The notes: generated from the letters alone by a model not told the origin. DNA of 64,000 nucleotides from Microbacterium tenebrionis (GCF_903645325.1 NZ_CAHJXQ010000002.1:496001-560000), one strand, 5' to 3'. Counted from the first letter of the stretch, positions 43,280-53,661 are shown. Made by a program: numbers and translations.

Positions 43280-43705
43280 TCAGGCGAGGGTCGCCTCGAG
43301 GGTGATGTCGATGCCGGCGAGCGCCTGAGAGACCGGGCATCCCGTCTTCGCTCCCTCGGCGATCTCCTGGAACTGCTCCGCGGTGAGTCCCGGCACCTTC
43401 GCGTTGACGTTGAGGTGGCTGCCGGTGATGCCCGTGCCGGGCTTGAAGGTGACCGAGGCGCTGGTGTCGACGCGCTCCGGCGGCGTGCCGTTCTCCGACA
43501 GCGCGTGCGCGAGCGCCATGCTGAAGCAGGACGCATGCGCCGCGGCGATGAGCTCCTCGGGCGTCGTCGTCGTGTCTGACCCCTCGCTGCGCGCCTTCCA
43601 GTCGATGGGGAACGTGCCGAGGTTCGACGATGAGAACCGGACGGTGCCCGACCCCTCGGCGAGAGAACCGGTCCAGGTCGTTGCTGCTTCGCTGGTGACG
43701 GGCAT
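43280..43705 (-). CDS. osmC: OsmC-family peroxiredoxin
   Basis: 141 residues. The two redox cysteines are C60 in AHASCFSMAL and C123 in TGCPVSQAL, the arrangement of OsmC/Ohr thiol peroxidases that reduce organic hydroperoxides. The N-terminal WTGSLAEGSGTVRFSS fits OsmC rather than Ohr. GGAGG precedes the ATG. Cytoplasmic. Next on the same strand upstream is the DUF4395-thioredoxin pair, so this may be a redox neighbourhood. Confidence 0.92.
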   Translation of the reverse strand: MPVTSEAATTWTGSLAEGSGTVRFSSSNLGTFPIDWKARSEGSDTTTTPEELIAAAHASCFSMALAHALSENGTPPERVDTSASVTFKPGTGITGSHLNVNAKVPGLTAEQFQEIAEGAKTGCPVSQALAGIDITLEATLA

Positions 43706-43776
43706 GATTCCTCCAGGGATCGTGACAGGTGTTCCGTCAGCCTATCGAGCAGGGACGATCCGGGGAACCGGGGGGA

Positions 43777-44358
43777 TCAGGCCGCGGCCGACCGCCTGAC
43801 GAGACCGGCGCGCTGCAGCAGCAGATACAACTGGCAGCCGAGGCAGAATCCGAAGACCGCGTTGAGGAAGGCTGCGATGAATGCGGCCGCAGCCGCGATC
43901 GGCAGCGCCCACGGCACACCGAGCAGATGCAGGAGCAGACCGATCGAGACGACGACCAGACCGACGCCCTGGGCGAAGCGCGGAGGTCGCGGGTCCTCGA
44001 GCTCGGTCGTCGGCGCCAGTCGTGGTCGGATGACCCGGCGGAACAGCACCGCCCAGGGAGCGCTGCGTGGAAAGGCGGCGCCCCACAGGAACAGGAGTGC
44101 GATGACCGCGAGGAGGACGAATCCGGGGTCGAGTGCGCGCTGAGCGAGCGGGAGCGCGGGCAGGAGCCACGTCCCGGCGATGAAGGCGAAGTCGTCGCCG
44201 GAGAGCGGCTGATACGCGAACCAGCCGAACGCGGCGTCGAGCCGCCTCGCCGTGGATGCGCCGGCGAGACCGAGCACGACGGCGACGAGAAGCAGCGCGG
44301 TGGTGATGGCGGCGGTGAAGTGAGGGCCGCGAGGATCGATTCCGGCAGGCGTGCTCAT
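43777..44358 (-). CDS. DUF4395 membrane protein
   Basis: 193 residues, about four membrane helices, with the family-typical FGFCLGCQLY near the C-terminus (C172, C175). DUF4395 proteins usually occur beside thioredoxin-like proteins, as here, where the thioredoxin gene ends 19 bases upstream. The CxxC in the membrane suggests transfer of electrons across the membrane to or from the partner thioredoxin, which is inference. CAGGAGC provides the ribosome site. Confidence 0.85.
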   Translation of the reverse strand: MSTPAGIDPRGPHFTAAITTALLLVAVVLGLAGASTARRLDAAFGWFAYQPLSGDDFAFIAGTWLLPALPLAQRALDPGFVLLAVIALLFLWGAAFPRSAPWAVLFRRVIRPRLAPTTELEDPRPPRFAQGVGLVVVSIGLLLHLLGVPWALPIAAAAAFIAAFLNAVFGFCLGCQLYLLLQRAGLVRRSAAA

Positions 44359-44377
44359 GGGCGCTCCTGAAGGGTGG

Positions 44378-44803
44378 TCACGGTGCAGTCTTGGTCACGG
44401 CGCGCAGCGCCGAGACGACGGCGGTGCGCTCGGGCACGCCGCTCCAGCGGGACACGACGGCGCCGGTGCGGTCGACGAGGAAGATGGTGGGGGTCTGGAG
44501 CACGTGATAGCGCGCGGCCAGGTCGTTGCGGTGGGTGAGGTCGATGTCGAGGTGCGTCACGGCGGGGTCGGCTTCCGCGATCCCGGTGAGCATCCGGCGC
44601 ACCTGCGGGCACCGGGCGCACAGCGCGGTGCTGAACTGCACGAGTGTCGCGCCGGTCGCGAGGGGAGCGGGGAGATCCTCCGCACGCACCGCGAGCCCGC
44701 GTCCTGCGCGCCGCCGTCCGTCTCCGGTGCGCAGCACGAGCCCGAGCACGGTGGCCACGACGAGCAGGGCGGCGGCGACGGCTATCGCGGTGGACACGGG
44801 CAT
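44378..44803 (-). CDS. Membrane-anchored thioredoxin-like protein
   Basis: 141 residues. One N-terminal helix (about 4-25) anchors a thioredoxin fold with active site C61-A-R-C64 (QFSTALCARCPQ) and the cis-proline loop VLQTPTIFLVD. The domain probably faces outside. The ATG at 44803 is supported by TACGCT six bases upstream. First gene of a two-gene unit with DUF4395. Confidence 0.88.
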   Translation of the reverse strand: MPVSTAIAVAAALLVVATVLGLVLRTGDGRRRAGRGLAVRAEDLPAPLATGATLVQFSTALCARCPQVRRMLTGIAEADPAVTHLDIDLTHRNDLAARYHVLQTPTIFLVDRTGAVVSRWSGVPERTAVVSALRAVTKTAP

Positions 44804-44809
44804 GTTCCG

Positions 44810-44815
44810 AGCGTA
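44810..44815 (-). promoter_or_regulatory. -10 element of a leaderless promoter for the thioredoxin-DUF4395 pair
   Basis: Minus-strand TACGCT, 6 bases, then ATG. Confidence 0.6.
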
Positions 44816-44883
44816 CGTCCGGTCTCGGCCGCGCAGGACGGATGTGACGGTGCGTGACGGGCCCGGTCGTCGGAGCGTCGCGG

Positions 44884-44889
44884 TAGTCT
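44884..44889 (+). promoter_or_regulatory. -10 element of a leaderless thyA promoter
   Basis: TAGTCT, 7 bases, then ATG. Confidence 0.6.
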
Positions 44890-44896
44890 GGCTGGC

Positions 44897-45706
44897 ATGA
44901 GCGATGCCGTTCCCACGCCGTACGAAGACCTGCTCCGCGACGTGCTGGATCATGGCACGCACAAGGACGACCGGACCGGGACGGGGACGACCAGCGTGTT
45001 CGGCCGGCAGATCCGGTTCGACCTCTCGCAGGGCTTCCCGCTGATCACGACCAAGCGCGTCCACTTCAAGTCGATCGCCTACGAGCTGCTCTGGTTCCTG
45101 CGCGGTGACTCGAACGTGGCCTGGCTGCAGGAGAACGGCGTCACCATCTGGGACGAGTGGGCGGATGCCGACGGCGATCTCGGCCCCGTGTACGGCGTGC
45201 AGTGGCGGTCGTGGCCGACGCCCGACGGCGGCACGGTCGACCAGCTCGCCCAGGTGATCGAGCAGATCAGGGCGACGCCGGACTCCCGTCGCATCATCGT
45301 CTCAGCCTGGAACCCGGCCGACATCCCCGACATGGCGCTGGCCCCGTGCCACGCACTGTTCCAGTTCTACGTCGCCGACGGACGGCTCTCCTGCCAGCTC
45401 TACCAGCGCAGCGCCGACATGTTCCTCGGCGTCCCGTTCAACATCGCCAGCTACGCACTGCTGACGATGATGATCGCGCAGCAGACCGGCCTCGAGCCCG
45501 GCGACTTCGTCTGGACGGGCGGCGACTGCCACGTGTACGACAACCACGTCGAGCAGGTGCGCGAACAGCTGAGCCGCGATGCGTACCCCTACCCGACGCT
45601 GCGCTTCGCCAGGAAGCCGGAGTCCATCTTCGACTACGCGTACGACGACTTCGTCGTCGAGGACTATCAGCACCACCCGGCGATCCGTGCGGCGGTGGCG
45701 GTGTGA
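44897..45706 (+). CDS. thyA: Thymidylate synthase ThyA
   Basis: Methylates dUMP to dTMP with methylene-tetrahydrofolate, producing dihydrofolate. 269 residues, matching the E. coli type. Catalytic cysteine C151 in [20 protein letters not shown] and [17 protein letters not shown] are canonical. The stop overlaps the dfrA GTG (GTGA), so the two enzymes of the cycle are translated together. Confidence 0.98.
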   Translation: MSDAVPTPYEDLLRDVLDHGTHKDDRTGTGTTSVFGRQIRFDLSQGFPLITTKRVHFKSIAYELLWFLRGDSNVAWLQENGVTIWDEWADADGDLGPVYGVQWRSWPTPDGGTVDQLAQVIEQIRATPDSRRIIVSAWNPADIPDMALAPCHALFQFYVADGRLSCQLYQRSADMFLGVPFNIASYALLTMMIAQQTGLEPGDFVWTGGDCHVYDNHVEQVREQLSRDAYPYPTLRFARKPESIFDYAYDDFVVEDYQHHPAIRAAVAV

Positions 45707-46200
45707 GTGACTCCGTCTCCGCTGGTCCCATGGTCGGCCTGATCTGGGCCGAGGCGCGCGGCGGCGTGATCGGCGCGGAGGGCGGCATGCCCTGGCACGT
45801 GCCCGAAGACCTGGCGCACTTCAAGGAGATCACCTTGACCGCACCCGTCGTGATGGGGCGCAAGACCTGGGATTCGCTGCCCGAGCGCTTCCGGCCTCTG
45901 CCGGGGCGGGAGAACATCGTCATCACGCGTCAGCAGGACTGGAGCGCCGACGGCGCACGCCGCGCGGCGGATCTGCCCAGCGCCGTGCGGGGTCTGGAAC
46001 GCGTGTGGATCATCGGCGGCGCCGAGATCTTCGCGCAGGTGATCGGCGACGCCGACCGTCTCGAGGTGACCGAGCTCGACCTCGAGGTCGCCGGTGACGC
46101 CTACGCCCCTTCCAAGCAGGGCTGGCGCCTCGTCGACGAGGGGGAGTGGCAGACGTCCCGCACCGGCATCCGCTACCGCTTCCTCGGATACGAGCGCTGA
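45703..46200 (+). CDS. folA: Dihydrofolate reductase
   Basis: Regenerates tetrahydrofolate used by ThyA. 165 residues: [51 protein letters not shown] and [11 protein letters not shown] are the folate- and NADPH-site blocks. The GTG at 45703 overlaps the thyA stop. Intact, unlike the second dihydrofolate-reductase-like gene near 59.5 kb. Confidence 0.96.
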   Translation: MSDSVSAGPMVGLIWAEARGGVIGAEGGMPWHVPEDLAHFKEITLTAPVVMGRKTWDSLPERFRPLPGRENIVITRQQDWSADGARRAADLPSAVRGLERVWIIGGAEIFAQVIGDADRLEVTELDLEVAGDAYAPSKQGWRLVDEGEWQTSRTGIRYRFLGYER

Positions 46201-46961
46201 TGCCCACCGCTGTCATCACCGGCGCGAGCGCCGGGCTCGGCGAGGAGTTCGCCCGCCAGCTCGCCGGTCGCGGCGCCGACCTGGTCCTCGTCGCGCGCTC
46301 AGCAGCGCCGCTCGAGCGCCTGGCGGCAGAGCTGCGCGACGAGCACGGCGTGGCGGTCGACGTGATCACCGCCGACCTGGTCGTCGCAGACGATCTGCAG
46401 CGGATCGTCGACAGAATCGCCGACCCGGAGCATCCGATCGACCTGCTCGTCAACAATGCGGGCTTCGGCCTGCCCCTGCACTTCGCCGACAACGACATCG
46501 ACGACGAGGTGAGGCACCTGCGCATCCACGTCGAGGCGCCCATGCGGCTCATGCACGCGGCACTGCGCAGCATGCGCGGTCGGGGCGGGCGGATCATCAA
46601 CGTCGCATCCGTCGCCGGATTCATCTCGCGCTCGACGTACTCGGCGTGCAAGCAGTGGCTGATCAGCTTCAGCCGGTGGGCGAACGCCGAGTACGCCGCA
46701 GACGGCGTGACCGTCACCGCCCTCTGCCCCGGATTCACGCACACGACCTTCCACGAGCGGATGGGCCTCGCCCCCGGGCACGAGGGGATCCCCGCGATCG
46801 GCTGGCTGAACGCGCCGGACGTCGTTCGCGAAGGCCTGCGGGATGCCGCACGCGGCAAGGCCGTGTCGGTCCCGTCGCTGCGCTACAAGGTCGTCGTCGC
46901 GCTCACGAAGGTGCTCCCGGCACCCCTGACGGCACGCGCCGCCCGTCGCGGCCGCGTCTGA
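46200..46961 (+). CDS. Short-chain dehydrogenase/reductase (SDR)
   Basis: 253 residues, classical SDR: cofactor loop TGASAGLGE (7-15), LVNNAG (83-88), catalytic S137, Y147 and K151 in the form YSACK. The ATG at 46200 shares a base with the folA stop (TGATG), so it is the third gene of the thyA-folA unit, though nothing links the reaction to folate. The substrate is unknown. It converges on the NUDIX gene with a 10-base gap. Confidence 0.9.
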   Translation: MPTAVITGASAGLGEEFARQLAGRGADLVLVARSAAPLERLAAELRDEHGVAVDVITADLVVADDLQRIVDRIADPEHPIDLLVNNAGFGLPLHFADNDIDDEVRHLRIHVEAPMRLMHAALRSMRGRGGRIINVASVAGFISRSTYSACKQWLISFSRWANAEYAADGVTVTALCPGFTHTTFHERMGLAPGHEGIPAIGWLNAPDVVREGLRDAARGKAVSVPSLRYKVVVALTKVLPAPLTARAARRGRV

Positions 46962-46971
46962 GGGCGAGCGC

Positions 46972-47508
46972 TCAGCGGAACCGTGCGAGGTGGATGCCCG
47001 CATAGGCGAGTGCGGCCACCGTCTCGCCGTCCGAGATGCGTCCGTCGGCGACCATCTCGAGCACCTCGGGGAACGGCACCCACGCGAGGTCGACGATGCC
47101 CTCCTCCTCCTGCGCCGACCCGGATGCCGCGGAGCTCAGGCCGCGGGCGAGGAAGACGTGCTCCGGGGCGACCGTGACGCCGTTCAGGGCGTTCATCGAA
47201 CCGATCGGCGTCCACTGATCGGCCTGCAGACCGGTCTCCTCGAGAAGTTCGCGTCGGGCGGCGGTCAGCGGTGCCTCGCCGTCGGTTCCGCCCGCCGGCA
47301 CCTCGATCGATCGCCCCACGGTGTACCGGTGGACGGTGACCAGGCACACGCGGTCCTCGTCATCCACGGCGACGACGAACACCGCGGCGTTGCGCAGCGT
47401 GACGACGCCGTAGATGCCCTCGCCGGACGGGCCGTCGACGACGTCCTCGCGGACCGAGATCCACGGGTTCTCGTACACGACGCGGGATGCGCGGGTCTGC
47501 CAGGTCAT
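46972..47508 (-). CDS. NUDIX hydrolase, ADP-ribose pyrophosphatase-like
   Basis: 178 residues. The NUDIX box, beginning GGTDGEAPLTAARRELLEET, has the GX5EX7REUXEEXGU pattern. The region before it (VHRYTVGRSIEVPAGG) and the length match ADP-ribose pyrophosphatases of the NudF type. The ATG at 47508 has TAGGCT seven bases upstream. Divergent from dapA. Confidence 0.9.
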   Translation of the reverse strand: MTWQTRASRVVYENPWISVREDVVDGPSGEGIYGVVTLRNAAVFVVAVDDEDRVCLVTVHRYTVGRSIEVPAGGTDGEAPLTAARRELLEETGLQADQWTPIGSMNALNGVTVAPEHVFLARGLSSAASGSAQEEEGIVDLAWVPFPEVLEMVADGRISDGETVAALAYAGIHLARFR

Positions 47509-47515
47509 GCCGCTG

Positions 47516-47521
47516 AGCCTA
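47516..47521 (-). promoter_or_regulatory. -10 element of a leaderless promoter for the NUDIX gene
   Basis: Minus-strand TAGGCT, 7 bases, then ATG. Confidence 0.55.
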
Positions 47522-47551
47522 TCCGGCGCGGTCACGACAGGCCGAAACCGA

Positions 47552-47557
47552 TACGCT
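47552..47557 (+). promoter_or_regulatory. -10 element of a leaderless dapA promoter
   Basis: TACGCT, 6 bases, then ATG. Confidence 0.6.
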
Positions 47558-47563
47558 GGGATC

Positions 47564-48541
47564 ATGACGCACTCGGGCAACCCCTTCGGACAGGTTCTCG
47601 TCGCGCTCGTCACTCCGATGACGGCCGACGGCGAAGTCGACTGGGACGCCACTGAGAAGCACATGGACGACGTCATCGCGGGCGGTGCCGACGGCATCGT
47701 CGTGACCGGGACCACGGGTGAGACGTCGACCCTCACCGACGCCGAGAAGCTCAAGCTGGTCGAGGTCGGGCGGTCGGTCTCGGCCGGTCGCGCGAAGATC
47801 ATCACCGGCGGCGGTTCGAACGAGACCGCGCACGCGATCGAGCTCTACAAGGCCAGTGAGAAGGCCGGAGCAGACGGCATCATGATCGTCACGCCCTACT
47901 ACAACAAGCCGACCCAGGCCGGCATCCTGACGCACTTCCGCCTGGTCGCCGATGCGACCGATCTGCCGGTGATCCTGTACGACATCCCTGGCCGCACCGG
48001 CGTCCCGATCAAGTATGAGACGATCCTGCGTCTGGCCAAGCACCCGAACATCCTCGCGGTGAAGGACGCCAAGGGCGATTTCAGCGAGGTCAGCCGCGTG
48101 CTGAACCAGACCGACCTGATGTACTTCTCCGGCGACGACGCCAATGTGCTCCCGCACCTCTCGATCGGTGCATCCGGTCTGATCGGTGTGACGGCGAACA
48201 TCACCTCGGCGCCGTACCGGACGATCGTCGACGCCGTGAACCGCGGCGACTTGGCCACGGCGACGGCCGAGCACAAGCGCCTCGAGCCGCTCGTGCGCGC
48301 CACGATGACGCACGTGCCGGGCACGGTGTCGGCGAAGTACATCCTGCACGGCCTCGGCCGCATCTCCAGCCCCCGCGTCCGCCTGCCCCTGGTCGGGCCG
48401 GAGGAGTGGGAGGCCGCACTCATCGAGGACGAGCTCGACCTGGTGAAGGACGTGCCCGGAGCCGATTTCTCGAACTTCCGCCCTGACCGCAATGCGGCCG
48501 CCGGCGGAGCACTGCCGAAGGTGCACGGCACAACCCGCTGA
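47564..48541 (+). CDS. dapA: 4-hydroxy-tetrahydrodipicolinate synthase
   Basis: Condenses aspartate semialdehyde with pyruvate, the first step towards diaminopimelate. 325 residues, TIM barrel. GTTGETSTL (49-57), tyrosine 139 in LYDIPGRTGV and Schiff-base lysine 167 in AVKDAKGD are visible. RNase J follows 79 bases later, the usual actinobacterial order. Confidence 0.96.
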   Translation: MTHSGNPFGQVLVALVTPMTADGEVDWDATEKHMDDVIAGGADGIVVTGTTGETSTLTDAEKLKLVEVGRSVSAGRAKIITGGGSNETAHAIELYKASEKAGADGIMIVTPYYNKPTQAGILTHFRLVADATDLPVILYDIPGRTGVPIKYETILRLAKHPNILAVKDAKGDFSEVSRVLNQTDLMYFSGDDANVLPHLSIGASGLIGVTANITSAPYRTIVDAVNRGDLATATAEHKRLEPLVRATMTHVPGTVSAKYILHGLGRISSPRVRLPLVGPEEWEAALIEDELDLVKDVPGADFSNFRPDRNAAAGGALPKVHGTTR

Positions 48542-48620
48542 CGCCATGCGCACAAACGACGGGCGCAGAGCGCGCCCACAGCAATACGGGCACGAATCGT
48601 GACCGACTGAGGAGACATCA

Positions 48621-50297
48621 ATGTCCATTCCCATCGCCGCCCCGGAACAGCTCGCGGAGGGAACACTCCGCATCATCCCGCTCGGCGGCCTCGGCGAGGT
48701 CGGCCGGAACATGACCACCTTCGAGTTCGACGGCAAGATCCTCATCGTCGACTGCGGCGTGCTCTTCCCCGAGGACCACCAGCCGGGCGTCGACCTGATC
48801 CTGCCCGACTTCGAGCCGATCAAGGACCGTCTCGACGACATCGTCGGCGTCGTGCTCACGCACGGCCACGAGGACCACATCGGCGCCGTGCCGTACCTGC
48901 TGCGGCTCAAGGGCGACATTCCCCTGATCGGATCCGGGCTCACCCTCGCGCTCGTCGAGGCGAAGCTCAAGGAGCACCGCATCAAGCCCTTCACCCTCAC
49001 GGTGAAGGAGGGGCAGCAGGAGAAGGTCGGGCCGTTCGACCTCGAATTCGTCGCCGTGAACCACTCGATCCCCGATGCCCTGGCGGTCGCGATCCGCACG
49101 CCCGCGGGTCTCGTCCTGGCCACGGGCGACTTCAAGATGGACCAGCTGCCGCTGGACGGCCGCATCACCGACCTCCGGGCGTTCTCGCGTCTCGGCGAGG
49201 AAGGCGTCGACCTGTTCCTCGTCGACTCCACGAACGCCGACGTCCCCGGTTTCACGCCCACCGAGCGCTCAATCGGACCCGTGCTCGATCAGGTGATCGC
49301 GAAGGCGCAGCGCCGCGTGATCGTCGCGAGCTTCTCGAGCCATGTGCACCGTGTTCAGCAGGTGCTGGACGCGGCGCACGCGAACGGCCGCCGGGTCGCG
49401 CTGCTCGGACGCAGCATGGTCCGCAACATGGGCATCGCCGCAGACCTCGGCTACCTCAAGGTGCCCGAGAACGTGCTCATCGACTACAAGAAGGCCAAGG
49501 ACCTCCCCGACGACCGGATCGTCTACATGTCGACCGGATCGCAGGGCGAGCCGATGGCGGTGCTCAGCCGCATGGCGAACCTCGACCACGCCATCGAGCC
49601 GGGTGAGGGCGACACCGTCATCCTCGCCTCGAGCCTCATCCCGGGCAACGAGAACGCCGTCTACCGCGTGATCGACGGCCTGACCAAGCTCGGCGCGAAC
49701 GTCGTGCACAAGGCGAACGCTCGCGTGCACGTCTCCGGACACGCGGCTGCCGGTGAGCTGCTGTACTGCTACAACATCCTCAAGCCCAAGAACGTGCTCC
49801 CGGTGCACGGCGAGTACCGTCACCTCATGGCGAACGCCAAGCTCGCGCAGAAGACCGGCGTCCCGGTCGAGAACACGTTCCTGGCCTCCAACGGAACGAT
49901 CATCGACCTCAAGGACGGTGAGGCGCGCGTCGCCGGCCAGCACGACATCGGTTTCGTCTACGTGGACGGCTCGACGGTGGGCGAGATCACGGATGCCGAT
50001 CTCAAGGACCGCCGCATCCTCGGCGAGGAGGGGTTCGTGTCGATCATCGTCGTCGTGGACGCGACCACCGGCCGCATCATCTCCGGCCCCGAGATCCACG
50101 CCCGCGGCATCGCCGAGGACGACGCGGTCTTCGAGGACGTCGTCCCGAAGATCGTCGCGGCGCTCAAGGAGGCCGCGGGCAACGGCGTGCGCGACACGCA
50201 CGCGCTGTCGCAGGTCGTGCGCCGAACGATCGGGCGCTGGGTGAACCAGAAGCTGCGTCGCCGGCCCATGATCGTGCCGCTGGTCATCGAAGCCTGA
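48621..50297 (+). CDS. rnj: Ribonuclease J
   Basis: Metallo-beta-lactamase-fold endo- and 5'-3' exoribonuclease for mRNA decay and rRNA maturation. 558 residues. The zinc motif HGHEDH is at 81-86, with the beta-CASP region containing STGSQGEPMAVLSRMA and the HVSGHAAAGELL motif, followed by the C-terminal domain. GAGGAG precedes the ATG. With PNPase it gives the window two core RNA-decay nucleases. Confidence 0.96.
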   Translation: MSIPIAAPEQLAEGTLRIIPLGGLGEVGRNMTTFEFDGKILIVDCGVLFPEDHQPGVDLILPDFEPIKDRLDDIVGVVLTHGHEDHIGAVPYLLRLKGDIPLIGSGLTLALVEAKLKEHRIKPFTLTVKEGQQEKVGPFDLEFVAVNHSIPDALAVAIRTPAGLVLATGDFKMDQLPLDGRITDLRAFSRLGEEGVDLFLVDSTNADVPGFTPTERSIGPVLDQVIAKAQRRVIVASFSSHVHRVQQVLDAAHANGRRVALLGRSMVRNMGIAADLGYLKVPENVLIDYKKAKDLPDDRIVYMSTGSQGEPMAVLSRMANLDHAIEPGEGDTVILASSLIPGNENAVYRVIDGLTKLGANVVHKANARVHVSGHAAAGELLYCYNILKPKNVLPVHGEYRHLMANAKLAQKTGVPVENTFLASNGTIIDLKDGEARVAGQHDIGFVYVDGSTVGEITDADLKDRRILGEEGFVSIIVVVDATTGRIISGPEIHARGIAEDDAVFEDVVPKIVAALKEAAGNGVRDTHALSQVVRRTIGRWVNQKLRRRPMIVPLVIEA

Positions 50298-50344
50298 ATC
50301 GGCGGAAAGCCGCGTCATTACGCGGCGTCGTCGGTGGCTGAACG

Positions 50345-50350
50345 TAGTCT
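50345..50350 (+). promoter_or_regulatory. -10 element of a leaderless ftsK promoter
   Basis: TAGTCT, 6 bases, then ATG at 50357. An in-frame GTG two codons earlier is therefore unlikely to be the start. Confidence 0.6.
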
Positions 50351-50356
50351 GTGATC

Positions 50357-53083
50357 ATGGCCAGGAGCACCACGAAGACCTCGCGCGCGTCTGAGAAGAC
50401 GACCTCGCGCGCCAAGGCGCAGACGGCCCCGACGAAGAAGATCCCCGCGGCACCGAAGAAGTACATCGACGAGGACGACAAGCCCTCGGTCCTCGTCCGC
50501 GCGTGGGTCGGGCTCGCCCACGGCGTCGGCGGGCTGTTCCGCGCGTTCGGCCCCGAGGTCCTCGAGAAGGATCAGCGACGCGACGGATTCCCGTTCCTCC
50601 TCGTGATCCTCGCGTGCCTCGGCGCCGTCGACGAGTGGTTCTTCATCGGCAACGAGGTCGCGCAGAACATCAGCGCCTACACGGTCGGCGGGCTGATCGG
50701 GCGCACGGCGTTCCTCATGCCCGTCATGCTGCTGATCCTCGCCGGCTGGCTGTTCCGGCATCCGTCATCGGTGCACGACAACGGCCGCATCGGCATCGGA
50801 TTCGGTCTGTTCGTGATCTCGATCGCCGGCATCTGCCACGTCGCGGGCGGCCAGCCCGAGCCGCGGCAGGGCATGCCCGCCCTGAGCGCAGCCGGCGGTC
50901 TGTTCGGATGGATGCTGGGCGAGCCGCTGTCATACCTGACGGACATCGTCGCCTACATCGTGCTGAGCCTGCTCGCTCTGCTGAGCATCCTCATCATCAC
51001 CAAGACGCCGCCGAACAAGATCGGGCAGCGTCTCGGAGACCTGTACGCCTGGATGTTCGGGGCGGAGCGCCCGGAGCGGGTCGAGAAGGATTCGGACGGG
51101 TCATCCGGCGACCTCGTCGAGATCGCCGAAGAGGACTCGCTGCCGTGGTGGCGCCGCAACAAGAGCGGCCGAGAAGAGGACCCGGACGAGGGGATCGGCT
51201 CGCAGGATCTCACCGAACTGCTCTCGGGCGCAGACGATGCCCACACGAACACGGCATACGACCAGGCGGTCATCCTCGACGACCCGTCGGATGCCGCCAC
51301 CGAGGTGCTCAGCGACGTCGCCGGCGTCATGCAGGGGCTCCCGGGGCAGAGCGGCACGGCTCTGCTCGACGACTCGGGCGACACCGGTGAGCAGCCCGAG
51401 CTGCCCGGACTCTCCGGGTTCGGCACCGACGGGCCGGGGGAGCGGGGGCTGCAGGCGCCGAGCGCGCCCTATGTGCTGCCCTCGCCCGGCGTGCTCCGTG
51501 AGGGCCCGCCGCCGGTGGTGCGCTCGGACGCCACAGACAAGGTGATCCAGCAGCTCACCAGCGTGCTGGAGCAGTTCAAGGTCGACGCCAAGGTGACCGG
51601 TTTCTCCCGCGGACCGACGGTGACGCAGTACGAGGTCGAGGTCGGGCACGGCGTCAAGGTCGAGAAGATCACGCAGCTGTCGAACAACTTCGCCTACGCC
51701 GTGGCATCCAACGACGTCCGCATCCTCTCGCCGATCCCCGGCAAGAGCGCGATCGGCATCGAGATCCCGAACGCCGACAAGGAGATGGTCGCCCTCGGCG
51801 ACGTGCTGCGCTCGCCCGCCGCGCAGAAGAGCACGCACCCGATGACGATCGGCGTCGGCAAGGACGTCGGCGGCAACATCGTCGTCGCGAACCTCGCCAA
51901 GATGCCCCACCTGCTCGTGGCCGGATCCACCGGATCCGGTAAGTCGAGCTTCGTGAACTCGATGATCACCAGCCTGTTGATGCGGGCACGGCCGGCCGAT
52001 GTGCGCATGGTGCTCATCGACCCCAAGCGCGTGGAGCTCACCAGCTACGCAGGCGTCCCGCATCTGATCACGCCCATCATCACCAACCCGAAGAAGGCCG
52101 CTGAGGCGCTTCAGTGGGTGGTGAAGGAGATGGACATGCGGTACGACGACCTCGCGTCGTTCGGGTTCCGCCACATCGACGACTTCAACAAGGCCGTCCG
52201 CGCCGGCGAGGTCGAGGTGCCGGCCGGCAGCGAGCGGGTGCTCAAGCCGTACCCGTACCTGCTCGTCGTCGTCGACGAGCTCGCCGACCTCATGATGGTC
52301 GCCCCGCGCGACGTCGAGGACTCGATTGTCCGCATCACCCAGCTCGCCCGTGCCTCCGGCATCCACCTCGTGCTGGCGACGCAGCGCCCGAGCGTGGACG
52401 TCGTGACCGGTCTCATCAAGGCGAATGTTCCGTCCCGGCTCGCGTTCGCGGTGACGAGCGTCACCGACAGCCGCGTGATCCTGGATGCTCCCGGTGCCGA
52501 CAAGCTCATCGGTCAGGGTGATGCTCTGTTCTCGCCCATGGGGTCGTCGAAGCCGTTCCGTCTGCAGGGCGCCTGGGTCGAGGAGACCGAGATCGACGCC
52601 GTCGTCAAGCACGTCACCGCACAGGCTCGGCCGGAGTACCGCGCCGATGTGCAGGAGGCCATGGACCCTGCCAAGAAGAAGGAGGTCGACGAAGACATCG
52701 GCGACGACCTCGAGGTGCTTCTCGCCGCGGCCGAGCTCGTGGTGTCGTCGCAGTTCGGATCGACCTCCATGCTGCAGCGCAAGCTGCGGGTGGGCTTCGC
52801 GAAGGCGGGTCGCCTCATGGATCTGCTCGAGTCGCGAGAGATCGTCGGTCCCTCCGAGGGCTCGAAGGCCCGCGACGTGCTCGTCACCGCCGAACAGCTG
52901 CCCGCCGTGATGGCCAAGCTGCGCGGCGAGGATGCACCGCCCGCGCCCACGGCTCCCGCGGCTCCCGCCGCCGAGTCCGTCGACTACGGCCGCGACCCGA
53001 TCGAATCGCAGTTCGAGGGGCTCCCGGTCGTCGACGAGGATCAGGGCGACGAAGACGCCTGGGGCCTGACGGGCCGCGACTGA
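50357..53083 (+). CDS. ftsK: DNA translocase FtsK/SpoIIIE
   Basis: Pumps chromosomal DNA through the division septum. 908 residues: basic N-terminus, four membrane helices within about 75-215, an acidic linker (about 220-400), the FtsK alpha/beta motor with Walker A GSTGSGKS at 523-530 and [12 protein letters not shown] as Walker B, and a C-terminal gamma winged helix (about 790-855: [20 protein letters not shown]). The linker is shorter than in E. coli. The stop shares a base with the pgsA ATG. Confidence 0.96.
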   Translation: MARSTTKTSRASEKTTSRAKAQTAPTKKIPAAPKKYIDEDDKPSVLVRAWVGLAHGVGGLFRAFGPEVLEKDQRRDGFPFLLVILACLGAVDEWFFIGNEVAQNISAYTVGGLIGRTAFLMPVMLLILAGWLFRHPSSVHDNGRIGIGFGLFVISIAGICHVAGGQPEPRQGMPALSAAGGLFGWMLGEPLSYLTDIVAYIVLSLLALLSILIITKTPPNKIGQRLGDLYAWMFGAERPERVEKDSDGSSGDLVEIAEEDSLPWWRRNKSGREEDPDEGIGSQDLTELLSGADDAHTNTAYDQAVILDDPSDAATEVLSDVAGVMQGLPGQSGTALLDDSGDTGEQPELPGLSGFGTDGPGERGLQAPSAPYVLPSPGVLREGPPPVVRSDATDKVIQQLTSVLEQFKVDAKVTGFSRGPTVTQYEVEVGHGVKVEKITQLSNNFAYAVASNDVRILSPIPGKSAIGIEIPNADKEMVALGDVLRSPAAQKSTHPMTIGVGKDVGGNIVVANLAKMPHLLVAGSTGSGKSSFVNSMITSLLMRARPADVRMVLIDPKRVELTSYAGVPHLITPIITNPKKAAEALQWVVKEMDMRYDDLASFGFRHIDDFNKAVRAGEVEVPAGSERVLKPYPYLLVVVDELADLMMVAPRDVEDSIVRITQLARASGIHLVLATQRPSVDVVTGLIKANVPSRLAFAVTSVTDSRVILDAPGADKLIGQGDALFSPMGSSKPFRLQGAWVEETEIDAVVKHVTAQARPEYRADVQEAMDPAKKKEVDEDIGDDLEVLLAAAELVVSSQFGSTSMLQRKLRVGFAKAGRLMDLLESREIVGPSEGSKARDVLVTAEQLPAVMAKLRGEDAPPAPTAPAAPAAESVDYGRDPIESQFEGLPVVDEDQGDEDAWGLTGRD

Positions 53084-53661
53084 TGACGATTCCCCGGCAG
53101 CTGCCGAACGCGATCACGGTCGCCCGTATCCCGCTGGCCGTCGTCTTCTTCGTGCTGCTGCTGCTCGGCGGCATGTACGGTCACGGTGACATGGTGATGC
53201 GCTGGGTCGCCGGCGGACTCTTCGTACTCGCGATCTCCACGGACTGGGTCGACGGGTATCTGGCCCGCAAGTACGACATCGTCAGCGACTTCGGCAAGCT
53301 CTGGGACCCGATCGCCGACAAGCTGCTCACCGGCGCCGGTTTCGTCGGGCTCGCCATCCTCGGCGAATGGCCCTGGTGGGTCGTCGTCGTCATCCTGATC
53401 CGCGAGTGGGGCATCACGATCCACCGCTTCCTGGTCGCGAACGATCACATCGTCGCGGCCGCCTGGATGGGCAAGCTCAAGACGGCGTTCCAGGGCGTGG
53501 CGTTGAGCTGGTGGCTGCTTCCGCTCCACCAGTGGATCGGCATGGACTGGTGGACCGGCGTCGGCATGGTCCTCATGTACGCGACGCTCGTGCTGACCGT
53601 AGCCAGCGGTATCGACTACGTCGTCTCGCAGGTTCGCGGCTCACGCGCCGACCGGACATGA
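53083..53661 (+). CDS. pgsA: CDP-alcohol phosphatidyltransferase, PgsA-like
   Basis: Transfers a phosphatidyl group from CDP-diacylglycerol, probably to glycerol 3-phosphate (phosphatidylglycerophosphate synthase). 192 residues. The signature D-x2-D-G-x2-A-R-x8-G-x3-D-x3-D is complete in DWVDGYLARKYDIVSDFGKL and following residues. Six hydrophobic segments. It overlaps ftsK and cinA (ATGA), so the three are coupled. Confidence 0.92.
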   Translation: MTIPRQLPNAITVARIPLAVVFFVLLLLGGMYGHGDMVMRWVAGGLFVLAISTDWVDGYLARKYDIVSDFGKLWDPIADKLLTGAGFVGLAILGEWPWWVVVVILIREWGITIHRFLVANDHIVAAAWMGKLKTAFQGVALSWWLLPLHQWIGMDWWTGVGMVLMYATLVLTVASGIDYVVSQVRGSRADRT

